DNA of 20,366 nucleotides from Chara braunii (GCA_003427395.1 BFEA01000510.1:885210-905575); one strand, 5' to 3'; counted from the stretch's first letter, positions 7,913 to 15,733 are shown. Program-made: numbers and translations. Notes: generated from the sequence alone by a model not told the origin.

Positions 7913-8160
7913 ATGAAAGTTTACAGATAGTATGGGTGTCCTACTATTACCCCATATTTCCCAAAAAAAAAATTAAAAAAATTACGGTATTACCCCATAT
8001 GGGATAAAGTTGAATTGTGAGGTCCATGGAGATGTTTGGAAGCGCCGTCATTTGCCCAGAGAAAGCCCTTATGAAAGTTTACAGATAGTATGGGTGTCCT
8101 ACTAATACCCTCAGATACATGGAGATGTTTGGAAGCGCCGTCATTTGCCCAGAGAAAGCC
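7909..8160 (+). repeat. Local shuffled duplications ahead of the LINE
   Basis: CCCTTATGAAAGTTTACAGA through GTGTCCTACTA occurs at 7909 and 8067. GGAGATGTTTGGAAGCGCCG through CAGAGAAAGCC occurs at 8026 and 8121. The blocks abut each other in different orders, so these are piecewise local copies rather than a simple tandem repeat. Confidence 0.8.
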
Positions 8161-9590
8161 GAAAAGCAAACTGTGGAGGAGACTTCTTCTTGCATGGAAC
8201 AAGGTACGCCCGACACTGGCAGATGGCACCACTGATTCTCAATGAAGACCACTCCCGAAAAGCAAACACAAAGGCGGAAATCCTAATTCAACCGCTCTTC
8301 GAGAACCCTCTGATTCTCAATGAAGACCACTCCCCTTTTCCTGCAGATGGCACCACTGGCAGCTTCGGCAGAAGTTGGATGATCAAGGGGATTATTCAGA
8401 TCAAAGACCTATGGGACCAACAAAACAACACTTGGGTAGGGGAGGAGAAAATTCGGAAAACCCTTCCAAGGCTGCACAACACCTCAAGGAACTTAGCCAC
8501 ACTTAGTCTACTAGATGCAATCCCAGCTGCCTGGAAAACCATTCTGGAAAAACCCATTATAGAGACATTTAACACATGGCTCAGAAAAGATGGGGACGTG
8601 AACAATATCTGGAGAGTAATTGGCCCCGATATCCCTTCTGGATACAGGGTCCAAAAATGGGAAATCCTCGAAAATGGTACGGACGGCAAACCTCTCAAGT
8701 TTGCCGAAGAAAAGAGGGTGCTTCAAAGTCCAGAATGGGAAGAGGCCACGGAAGTTAGGGTCTGCTCCCGTTTTGACTCAAAAGGTAAGGAAATCTGTGT
8801 ACTAGGAAGGAAGGCGGACACTTACACAGTGGAACCTTTTCTCCAAGGCTGGAATTTGCACATGGAAAATAAATCCTTTATCCCACTACAGCAATACAGG
8901 CCCAAGATCGGGGTCTCAGCTCAAAGAAATGCAGGGAAAAGGAACCCAACGGAAACAACGGTAGTCAGATGGGCAGACAAACACCCAATCTTAATGTCAA
9001 CTGACAATGTAAACCGCCTATGGAAACAGCTGAAGAAGCTCCCTGAACAACGCATAGCCAGCCTCCTGTGGCTGCAAGCCCTAAATGTAATTCCGTCCGC
9101 TTAATGGTTGGCCTCCAAGCAGATGGTGATTTCCAGGGCCTGCGCCAGATGTCGTTGGGCCTGGGAAACAACAAGACACATCTGGGTACAATGTCCCTTC
9201 TCGCTCAGAATCTGGCAATGGTGGAGAAAACATTGGATGGCCTTTTCGTCGGAAGCATTCGTATGGTCGGATGAGTGGATTGAGACAGGGGTGAGCCTAT
9301 CTATTGACAGCTATGCTTCAGGATGGGGCTACGTGGGACAGGTATCGCGAGGAATCATCATGAACGCCATATGGCAGGCCAGGAACAATGCGGTGTTTAA
9401 AGGAGAGCTGCCTGGCAAGGGCCAGATGCAAGCCCAAATTAGGAAACATTTGAGAATTACCATCTTAGTTGATAGAAAACGCAAGGGTCCAATTTGGTTT
9501 CTCAAGACCTGGGGTCAAGACAGTAGACTCACAACTCTAAATGCGGAGCACAAAGTAATTCTTAGTCATTGGCTATGCAGGAAAATGTAA
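8119..9590 (+). pseudogene. L1-type LINE ORF2 3' end (zf-RVT region), broken
   Basis: This is the C-terminal part of a non-LTR retrotransposon polyprotein, downstream of the reverse transcriptase. Near the end CARCRWAWETTRHIWVQC (codons 9141-9194) gives C-x2-C-x8-H-x4-C, the zf-RVT zinc-binding signature. It is preceded by VNRLWKQLKKLPEQR and LLWLQALNV and followed by FSLRIWQWW, the usual surroundings of that domain. The frame is open from 8145 to 9101. One TAA at 9102-9104 interrupts the domain, and the same frame then runs on to TAA at 9588. Upstream, frame 2 carries the more protein-like KLWRRLLLAWNKVRPTLAD (from 8168), while frame 0 takes over by about 8280. A frameshift, associated with copied segments at 8219-8253, therefore also lies there. 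No endonuclease or RT catalytic domain is in the window, so the copy is truncated as well as disabled. Confidence 0.85.
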
Positions 9591-10196
9591 CCTTTAATAT
9601 ACTCTTGCTTCTGACAGTGTCGAGGGACACGGCTACCGAAGATGTTGAACACACCTATAGGGCGAGAACTCCATAGGTAGGTGGATTCAGTTTTAGTCTA
9701 GGACTTTGAGCTGTTGGGCGTTAGGAGGAAGCTGGACTTCGGGTTCTGAAGGGACGCTGGACCCGGTTTCCAGCTGTGTTACACACATTTCAAGCGAAGC
9801 CAGGTAAAGCTCCTGGTATGTTTCATGGTTCTGCTCAGGGTAGACTGTGGGGACCCGGCCCCGTTGTTTTCTTATCGGTGTCATTTGGGGGCCCGTTTCC
9901 CAGCTTGTGCCGCTCCCCACAAATAGATCGGAGCGAGTTAACATGGTTCAGGCAGCTCTTGTAGCTGAGAAGGCCGATAGGTAGCCTGGGATCCTGAGCC
10001 TGCAAGGTACAATAATAATCTAGGCTTTGTCCTCTTTGAGTACTTCCCATAAATTCAAACTGTTGTGATTTTTGATAGTGAGATAGCTCGCTCCTTAGTG
10101 TCTTTTGGTAGATTTTATTAGTCTGTTTGAGGTCAGTTTTTTCAGAAATAGCAGATTGTTGACAGGAGTATGGGACACTGGACCCGGTTTCCAGTT
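9591..10196 (+). repeat. LINE 3' flank and repeat G fragments
   Basis: No gene is seen. Repeat G heads occur at 9749-9780 (GGGACGCTGGACCCGGTTTCC) and 10165-10196, and a middle piece at 9888-9931 (CCCGTTTCCCAGCTTGTGCC, then CTCCCCACAAATAGATCGG). The first begins about 160 bases after the LINE stop codon. Repeat G might therefore be LINE-derived 3' sequence, but no poly(A) is seen here. Confidence 0.55.
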
Positions 10197-10366
10197 NNNN
10201 NNNNNNNNNNNNNNNNNNNNNNNNNNNNNNNNNNNNNNNNNNNNNNNNNNNNNNNNNNNNNNNNNNNNNNNNNNNNNNNNNNNNNNNNNNNNNNNNNNNN
10301 NNNNNNNNNNNNNNNNNNNNNNNNNNNNNNNNNNNNNNNNNNNNNNNNNNNNNNNNNNNNNNNNNN
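10197..10366. other. Assembly gap (170 N)
   Basis: The gap starts exactly inside a repeat G head, straight after GGTTTCCAGTT. An assembler broken by this high-copy repeat would explain it. The true gap length is unknown. Confidence 0.98.
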
Positions 10367-10443
10367 AAAGGACAAAGACAAAAGGAATTTGCAAACAGAC
10401 CAGAGGACATCTGTCTATAGATTCTAATATTCTATACGAACTT

Positions 10444-10651
10444 AGGGCATGGCGCAAAATGAGAATGAACTTCCCGCTAGAACACGGCCAGATGCACCCG
10501 CCACATTGTTGTCCTTTTTGCATTTTGAGTGGTGTGGCCAGGCCCTAACTGAATGAGAAGTTCAAAATGACAATGAACTTCCCTCTAGAACATGGCCAGA
10601 TGCACCCGCTATTTTCACATTTCCAAAGTGGTGTGGGGAGGCCATTATTGA
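10444..10651 (+). mobile_element. Two tandem decayed MITEs
   Basis: AAAATGA(G/C)AATGAACTTCCC, then TCTAGAACA(C/T)GGCCAGATGC recurs at about 10455 and 10563. Each copy is followed by a right terminus like GAGTGGTGTGGCCAGGCCC. The blocks match the interior and end of the 16951-17072 element. Left termini are mostly lost. Two adjacent copies suggest insertion beside an older copy or a tandem duplication. Confidence 0.6.
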
Positions 10652-10670
10652 TCCCTAAATTCTGCTCTAT

Positions 10671-10888
10671 GGGTCTCGCTTTACTAGTCTTGTTTTTTTT
10701 TTTTTTTTTTTTTTGGCTCGACATGCACAAAAGACAAAAATCATGCCGGTGTATCTTTTTTTTTTTTTTTTTTTGGGCCGGTGTATCTTTCCCTGTTCAA
10801 GCGGAAGATATTTTTCCATGTTCGAGCGGAAGATTCACTCTCGTTTTGCTCTCGTTTTGCACGTGTCGAGAGTAGTGGTGGGAGGCCC
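10671..10888 (-). mobile_element. MITE with TAT target-site duplication and two poly(T) inserts
   Basis: The left terminus GGGTCTCGCTTTACTAGTCT and right terminus AGAGTAGTGGTGGGAGGCCC are inverted matches, flanked by TAT at 10668-10670 and 10889-10891. The interior has CGACATGCACAAAAGACAAA, two AGCGGAAGAT blocks and a duplicated CTCTCGTTTTGC. A T tract at about 10691-10713 sits inside the left terminus. A second T tract with its own 14-bp direct repeats sits inside the element, so both arrived after the MITE. Confidence 0.75.
10745..10790 (-). mobile_element. Tail-only poly(T) insertion with 14-bp direct repeats
   Basis: GCCGGTGTATCTTT at 10745-10758 is repeated exactly at 10777-10790. Between them are only T residues and GG. 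On the minus strand this is CC plus poly(A) between target-site duplications, as expected from retroposition that copied almost nothing but the tail. Confidence 0.7.
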
Positions 10889-10977
10889 TATATACATTTC
10901 TGTAGCACTTTTGTTCTTCTGACTGTTGTTGGTTTTGGAAAACGTTTTTCTGACTGCTTTCCTTCCCATCCCAAAAG

Positions 10978-11068
10978 TTGAAGGATAAAATGTTGTGATG
11001 CCCCTAACAGTTGGGGCATTTCCTCAGATGCCCCTAGAGGACACGAGTATTCGCAAAATCCCAAAAAA
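10978..11068 (+). repeat. Dispersed repeat M, copy 2
   Basis: GTTGTGATGCCCCTAACAGT followed by TGGGGCATTTCCTCAGATGC matches the copy at 15904 closely and that at 2334 more loosely. Same orientation in all three. Confidence 0.65.
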
Positions 11069-11112
11069 ATGAAGGGCCTAGCTCAAAATAACAAAAATAA
11101 AGGAAACCAACA

Positions 11113-11177
11113 GGCCTAGCTCAGTGGAAGGGCGCCAAGCTTTTGAGAGGACGTGTGGAGGAGGTTGGTTGCAAGAG
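11113..11177 (+). repeat. tRNA-like sequence with strong A box
   Basis: GGCCTAGCTCAGTGGAAGGG holds a textbook tRNA D-arm/A box (TAGCTCAGTGG, 11117-11127). A weak B-box-like GGTTGCAAGAG follows at 11167. I could not form an acceptor stem, so this is a SINE head or tRNA relic. The sequence from 11178 to 11299 has no recognised feature. Confidence 0.45.
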
Positions 11178-11299
11178 TATTTCTTTTCAGGTGATATTAG
11201 ATTTTGTCTCGTTTGAGCTTGAGCACACCCTTGTCTCTGCTTTTGGTCGATCATTGCTCTGACAAACGGTGGGCATTCCAATGGGTAAGTAGACCAGTC

Positions 11300-11605
11300 C
11301 TGCTCTGGCCTGTTTTTTTTTTTTTTTTTAAAACAACACCCCCACCAGTGTTAGTGCTTGCTGCTGATAAGAGCAGACACCACTAACACCTAGGGAGAGG
11401 CTCCGTCTATTGGTGGGGAGCATCACCTGCTGGAAAGCGGGTCCAGCATCCCATATTACAGAGAGAATAGTGACTGAGAATGTCTGAATATGTCTGAGCA
11501 TGTCTGTGGGTTTCCTGAGGCTGTGCTCCTTGATCATCCCGGGGCTCCGTTTTCCCATGGAACTGCTAATACACCCATCCCCTTATTGGCTGCTCTGGCC
11601 TGTTT
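11300..11605 (-). mobile_element. Repeat G retroposon with 16-bp target-site duplication
   Basis: CTGCTCTGGCCTGTTT occurs exactly at 11300-11315 and 11590-11605. Between them lies a minus-strand element of about 274 bp whose tail is the T run ending at 11329. Its 3' part matches 6632-6783 block for block: GGGATGCTGGACCCGCTTTCC, AGCAGGTGATGCTCCCCACC, CTGCTCTTATCAGC. The 5' part, 11455-11589, is not in the other copies I see. The exact long duplication plus tail shows target-primed retroposition. Confidence 0.88.
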
Positions 11606-11674
11606 ATTGTGTACCTACAATGAGTTGGTGTTTCTAAGCAGTCTTGGGTGTGATAGGGTGTTGTTTCGCGGGTT

Positions 11675-11716
11675 TCGACTGGTCGACGACGGGTGTCGAC
11701 TGGTCGATGACGTGTC
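11675..11716 (+). repeat. 21-bp tandem repeat x2
   Basis: TCGACTGGTCGACGACGGGTG is followed by a near copy starting at 11696 with two changes. Each copy carries the self-complementary TCGA. It lies in the host sequence between the two retroposons. Confidence 0.75.
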
Positions 11717-11768
11717 CGTGTTCGTTTTCGCCGTTTGTAAGAAGGATGAAGCGGAGGACAAAAAGTAG

Positions 11769-12378
11769 TCACGGTGTTGCCCATTCATCGAATCTTTTGG
11801 TCATTGTTATGACGACAGCCTTGTCCTTGAAAAAGCGAGTGACGGACATTCGTGGGATTCCTTGGGTTGTGTCTTGAGGATCTGCAAAGAGAAGAGTGGG
11901 GTCGTGTGCATCCCCATGATCAAGAATCGGGGAGGTGATATCAACGGGAGGAGACTGATGTTCCAGTGTATCCGGGACTACTATTCTTCCTTCACGAGTC
12001 GTCAGCAGAAGTTCGCGGTTATTTCGTCTTTTCTTCATTATGATAGGGCGAATATTTATTCCTCGTTGGAGTGGATGATGGTATTACCACCGTTGATTTC
12101 CTTGAAAAGTGAACTGTGGAGAAGAGGGTACCCTGACGTCATTGAGTTGAACTTCTTTTTTTTTTTTTTTTTTTCTAGTCGGATGAATCTGGGCGCTCCT
12201 GTAGTGGCCCGCCTTACATTTCCTAAAAAGTGTGGCTTGTTAACTAACGGGCCCACGACTTTGGGAGTCGTACTGGGTGGGGGGTTAAGATGAGTTGAAC
12301 TTCTTTGATTGTGCATTGGCGAAATTCTCTCGGAAATGTGGTAGGCTGGCCTTCGGGGGTTATGGGTGTCGGTTTTGA
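11769..12378 (+). pseudogene. Unknown open frame split by a retroposon
   Basis: An open frame runs from after TAG at 11766 through protein-like sequence such as VLRICKEKSGVVCIPMIKN, INGRRLMFQCIRDYY and LKSELWRRGYPDVIELN to 12155. Repeat L with its poly(T) is then inserted. Ignoring the insertion and one target-site copy, the same frame continues at 12304 for about 24 more codons (FDCALAKFSRKCGRLAF) to TGA at 12376-12378. The uninterrupted frame would be about 153 codons. I recognise no family. There is no good ATG near the start, so this may be an internal exon or the 3' part of a gene. The antisense strand is also partly open over 11769-12038, so coding on either strand is unproven. Confidence 0.35.
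12143..12306 (-). mobile_element. Repeat L retroposon, copy 2, with 16-bp target-site duplication
   Basis: TGAGTTGAACTTCTTT flanks the element exactly, at 12143-12158 and 12291-12306. The element reads on the minus strand. Its head is CTTAACCCCCCACCCAGTAC, the middle holds GTTAACAAGCCACA and GGGCCACTACAGGAGCGCCC, and the end is CATCCGACTAG followed by about 19 A. At roughly 116 bp plus tail it is SINE-sized. I do not see convincing A and B boxes. The copy at 7611-7709 is its relative. Confidence 0.88.
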
Positions 12379-12582
12379 CCAGGTGGGGTCGCCCCCCGGG
12401 GGCTAAAAAGAAGTAGAAGTAGGGGTTTGCCTCTGTATTTAGGGGGTAAGTTGTTTTTTGTTGTTCTTTCTTGGGGTCCATAATCGAATTGAAGTGCGAG
12501 GTATGGGACGGGCATGATGTTGTTGTCGTCTTGAGGTAGAACTTGGTCCGGATCTTGGAACGGGGGGTATGTTACTGTGAGG

Positions 12583-12586
<4 letters not shown>
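12379..12586 (-). other. Protein-like repeat S (minus strand)
   Basis: On the minus strand the frame upstream of the homopolymer reads PPFQDPDQVLPQDDNNIMP and continues VPYLALQFDYGPQER. A second place, 15165-15275 minus, gives PFQNPDQSSTLHHLHAKN. The shared PFQ(D/N)PDQ, and shared nucleotide blocks around GGTCGGG/GGTCCGG and TTGGAACGG, suggest a dispersed coding repeat. Family unknown. Confidence 0.35.

Positions 12587-12620
<34 letters not shown>
12587..12620 (-). repeat. Poly(T) tract, 34 bases
   Basis: This is the longest homopolymer in the window. It abuts CATGAACAACCCGACC, the left edge of the 185-bp duplicated unit. The second unit has TTTTTTGC at the equivalent place, so the tract could be the unit's A tail read in reverse. 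Confidence 0.8.
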
Positions 12621-12981
12621 CATGAACAACCCGACCAGATGCTTGCAAAAGTTATTGCGCTTCTATATTGATGTCGTGTGGAGTCGGACCAAAGACGGGA
12701 TGCCGTGGAATCACTTTCTGTAACGCGCGATTTTCTGCGCGGTTGCAATGAGGGGTCCTAAGCTGGGAAGATTGGGCCAATTACGGGAGATCAGGANTTT
12801 TTTGCCATGAACAACCCGACCAGATGCTTCTAAATGGTATGTTGCTTCTGTATTGATGTCGTGTGGAGTCGGACTCTGGCCTGGGTTGTGACGAACCACT
12901 TTCTGTAACGCGCGATTTTCTGCGCGGTTGCAATGAGGGGTCCTAAGCTGGGAAGATTGGGCCAATTACGGGAGATCAGGA
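12621..12981. repeat. Direct duplication, 185-bp period, with N at the seam
   Basis: CATGAACAACCCGACCAGAT starts at 12621 and 12806. ACTTTCTGTAACGCGCGATT through ACGGGAGATCAGGA repeats at the same 185-base offset and looks identical. The middle (about 12645-12705 versus 12830-12895) has diverged clearly. A single N at 12797 sits exactly at the junction. Confidence 0.88.
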
Positions 12982-13652
12982 TCGGTGGAGAATTGCATCA
13001 GTGGCCTCGCTTTTTTGCCCTTTTTCGTCGTTTCTTTTTCGAATGGCCGGGCACGGGGTCAGGTGTGTTGATTGGTCGGATGGTTGTCAGGCGCGACGCC
13101 ACGCGCACACGCGATTAATAAATGTTGACGCCGTTTCTTTTGGTTCGGTTTTCGATCTTTTGGGCGTGGACATCGCGCGGGAAATTGCTTCGTTCTTTTT
13201 TAATTTCCTTTCAAATCTTTTTCGAATTTTGTCGAGCCCATGATGGCTCTCGGAATTTCGGATTTTCCTTCTNAAGCTTGTGCTTTTTGCTTTTTCGTAT
13301 TAGAGAGGAATTTAGGAATTTAGTAATTAGGATTTTTCCTGTCGCGCGGCGCCTATTGTCTACGTGCTTTTTCGTGCGGCCGCAACGGTAATCTGATTAG
13401 TGGGCGCCTTTAATCGTGTGTGTAACTGTAATTTTGGGCAGGCACCATTGTAACTGTATCTCTCTTCTTGCACTTCGTCTCTCCCGCCCTCCCTCTCTTT
13501 CTTTTGCTGAGATTTTCGTAAGCCACGGTTTGCATGATCGGATCGATGCGTGGAGAAGGGTCACGTCCCCCGCGCCGCGGCCGATCATGCAGAACGCAGG
13601 CGTCCTCTCTCTAATCCTCACTCTAAGTCCTAGTAATTCCGTGTTCTTCGCG
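12982..13652. other. Non-coding stretch, GC-rich downstream part
   Basis: Nothing is confidently identified. There are T-rich runs, a lone N at 13273, a pyrimidine run near 13475-13505 and GC-rich sequence with CCCGCGCCGCGGCCG near 13569. Open frames occur on both strands without recognisable motifs. Base composition shifts towards GC from about 13530. Confidence 0.5.
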
Positions 13653-13673
13653 CATGCATGCACGCTATAAATT
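13653..13673 (+). promoter_or_regulatory. Possible plant-type core promoter (RY motif plus TATA box)
   Basis: CATGCATG (13653-13660), the RY/Sph element core in plants, is directly followed by TATAAATT at 13666-13673 in a GC-rich setting. A start site would fall near 13695-13700. AGAG|GTGAGT near 13759 would make a good first donor. The unknown ORF at 14504 could lie downstream after a leader intron. All of this is consensus matching only. Confidence 0.3.
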
Positions 13674-14503
13674 TTGGCTGCGCGATTAGTCAGCTCTCTT
13701 AACCCGTTGTTGGAAGCTCGGGATTGCGCGATCAGGAAGGGTCGGCACATGAGCGAAGTAAGAGGTGAGTAGAGTAGGAGTTGGGCGATCCGACGGGCTG
13801 GTGCCGAACGCGCGGGATTGACGTGGGCCACGACGGACTGTGGGCACGGGCGAATCCGACGGGTGCGGGAGGACTAAGCGGGGTAACAACTTCGTGGGTT
13901 GGTGCGTGACGACGGACTGTCCGCATCGGAGAGAGAGAGACAGGAGAAGAGAGTTGAGGTTGACGGACGTGGATTTGTTGTTTCTTTGTCTCTTCTCCCT
14001 CTTGATCTGTGTACATACATTTTGATTGCGGCTCCGGGCGGTTTGCCCGTTCTTTGCTTGCCTATCTTTTTGCGGAGAATCCCTGCCCTTGCTTTTTGTT
14101 TGTGCCGAATCTTTGCTTGCACCGAATGCAGCGATAGATGGGATAAGCATCTGGCCCCAATATCGATTTCGTTCTCGTTTTTGCTTGTCCCACGATGAGG
14201 TTGTGGTATGATTGCATCTTGCATAACCGAAGTGTCCCGGCATCTTGCATCTTGCATCTTACGCAGCAATTAGGCGATCCGAAGTCCGGCCCCGCGAGCG
14301 CCGCACGAGAACACGTGTAAACGCGATCCGAGTCGCGCCCTTACACGCATTCCCGTGCGTCGACTCGCTCACCTCGAAAGGAATCAAGGCGGAACCATCA
14401 TTTCGTACGAGCATGCTGAGGCGCCATCGAGTCGGTCTGTCCTACACGTGCTCGTGCACGGTGACGATATCCCGACCCGCGCTATCCCATCGGCAATGAT
14501 ACC
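13674..14503. other. Unassigned GC-richer stretch with short CTTGCAT repeats
   Basis: Several open frames overlap on both strands and none has a motif I recognise. GCATCTT recurs four times at 14213-14260, a tiny tandem repeat. A GA run lies at 13930-13955. Possible leader or intron sequence of the gene suggested at 14504. Confidence 0.4.
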
Positions 14504-14995
14504 ATGACGCGATCTTGGGGCTCAGACTCGTCCTATGACCCGGACTATTTCACCCCTATAATAAACGAGCTCATAAGGACGCGATACCCTTGTCACACGG
14601 AGAATCGGCTATGTCCGCGGGAATTCCACTGTGCCACCACTAGCGACCCTCGGTGCTCCGATTTCCCTTCCCCCGACCACACCTACTACTTCACCCACCC
14701 GGGATTTGTTGAGATCACCACCAGTTTCCCTCCTTTCCGCCTCCTTCTCCCATATCATCAACTCAGTGTTGTTCCGTGGCCGGCCATAGCCCCCTACTGG
14801 CCCAACACGTTTTGTGTAAACTGCCGACGCAACGGCGCACAAAGAACCCCGGAATTCCGAAGGCCCAACCCAACTACGCGGCGGTCTGCACCACGTGGCG
14901 GCCCCCAACAGCCTAACTTTTCAGGACCATTTCCACCACGGAGAAATTTTCCCGTAACCCGTCGTCCGCAGTGTCCCGGCCCCTTCGGACTGTGA
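14504..14995 (+). CDS. Hypothetical 163-residue protein, Cys- and Pro-rich
   Basis: ATG at 14504 has a good eukaryotic context (ACCATGA). The preceding in-frame stop is TGA 14462, so this is the first ATG of the frame. The N-terminal two thirds contain scattered cysteines (YPCHTENRLCP, FHCATTSDPRC, FCVNCRRNG) and an aromatic/proline-rich centre (SVVPWPAIAPYWP). The last 45 residues are a Pro/Arg/Gly-rich low-complexity tail. No transmembrane segment or signal peptide is evident. FCVNC is a bare CxxC, too little for a zinc-finger call. No family is recognised. The sequence lies in the GC-richer part of the window downstream of the putative TATA box. A chance frame in GC-rich DNA is quite possible. 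Confidence 0.3.
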   Translation: MTRSWGSDSSYDPDYFTPIINELIRTRYPCHTENRLCPREFHCATTSDPRCSDFPSPDHTYYFTHPGFVEITTSFPPFRLLLPYHQLSVVPWPAIAPYWPNTFCVNCRRNGAQRTPEFRRPNPTTRRSAPRGGPQQPNFSGPFPPRRNFPVTRRPQCPGPFGL

Positions 14996-15338
14996 GACCA
15001 TTGCGCGCGTACCCCTCGTTCGCCTAATTGCGTTCACACCCCTAAGACTCCCCCACTTCCCCCAAAAATCCTTGGCACACCCCTTTTCGCACTTCCAGGC
15101 CCACACCCCACTCCGATCAGGAAGTCGCGCCGGGCGTGATGTTGGGCGTCACAGGGTTTTGAAACGGGGATACGCTACTTTGACGTTTCCAAATGCGTGG
15201 TGGTTTTTAGCATGAAGGTGGTGTAGAGTTGAACTCTGGTCGGGGTTTTGGAACGGAGTTGTCTTGTGGGGGTTCGGTTGTTTCGGTGGTCTCCTGGTGA
15301 GGTGCGGATTTCCGCCTGGTTTGAACCTGAGACCTCCA
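14996..15338. other. Spacer with minus-strand repeat S
   Basis: No plus-strand gene is seen. 15165-15275 on the minus strand resembles repeat S at 12379-12586. Near 15320 CCTGGTTTGAACCTGAGACC is, reversed, a B-box-like GGTTCAAACC. No matching A box was found at the right distance. Confidence 0.4.
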
Positions 15339-15362
15339 CGAATAGATTGGAGCTTTGTTCCC

Positions 15363-15397
<35 letters not shown>

Positions 15398-15402
15398 ACC
15401 TT
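15332..15402 (+). mobile_element. Very short repeat G 3' end with poly(A), possible 7-bp duplication
   Basis: CCACGAATAGATTGGAGC, a piece of repeat G, is followed by TTTGTTCCCATT and 29 A (about 15366-15394). GAGACCT lies both immediately before the piece and immediately after the tail. If these are target-site copies, only about 30 bases of body were inserted. Seven bases is weak support. Confidence 0.45.
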
Positions 15403-15463
15403 CCGAGTCTGTAAGGGTGAGGGTGAAAAGAGGGAAAACAGTAAGTACATCCAGAATCGCGAT

Positions 15464-15522
15464 CATGCACGTCACACCGCACGATTCACTCGCAAGCATG
15501 CACGTCACACCGCACGATTCAC
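15464..15522 (+). repeat. 33-bp tandem repeat, nearly two copies
   Basis: CATGCACGTCACACCGCACG ATTCAC recurs exactly with period 33 (starts 15464 and 15497), separated by TCGCAAG. No further copies. Too few units, and no spacers, for a CRISPR-like array. Confidence 0.85.
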
Positions 15523-15733
15523 ACAAGTCTTCGTCAACCAACGAATGAACATGTATTTGAGGTAAGCACATCCAAGAGGCCGCAATTAGCGACTGCTCGA
15601 GAACATCTTCTCCTCCCTTCCTTCTTCTCCCGATACTTCGCCACATACGTCTCCACATCCCTTACTCCAGGTAAGACCCGGAGCCATGACATCGTAAGAG
15701 CTGAGTTGAAGCTCCACCCGAAGCAGATGAGTC
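15523..15733. other. Unassigned spacer
   Basis: No gene is recognised. CAG|GTAAGA at 15669 and GAG|GTAAGC at 15560 match the 5' splice consensus on the plus strand, but neither borders a recognisable exon. Confidence 0.4.

Noticed and set aside
10105-10548. Open frames spanning the N gap
   Set aside because: The frame is undefined through 170 Ns and the ends lie in repeats.
11113-11177. Functional tRNA gene
   Set aside because: A strong A box only. The B box is weak and I could not form an acceptor stem or a convincing anticodon arm. The same reasoning applies to 4436-4497 and 17670-17681.
12621-12981. Pair of LTRs
   Set aside because: The units are adjacent with no internal retroelement, lack TG...CA ends and differ strongly in the middle.
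13732-14269. Overlapping minus-strand frames in the GC-richer stretch
   Set aside because: Three frames overlap each other with Arg/Lys/Thr-rich low-complexity sequence and no motif. Stop-poor GC composition explains them.
15464-15522. CRISPR-like direct repeats
   Set aside because: Only two tandem units of 33 bp, no spacers of regular length, and a eukaryotic setting.
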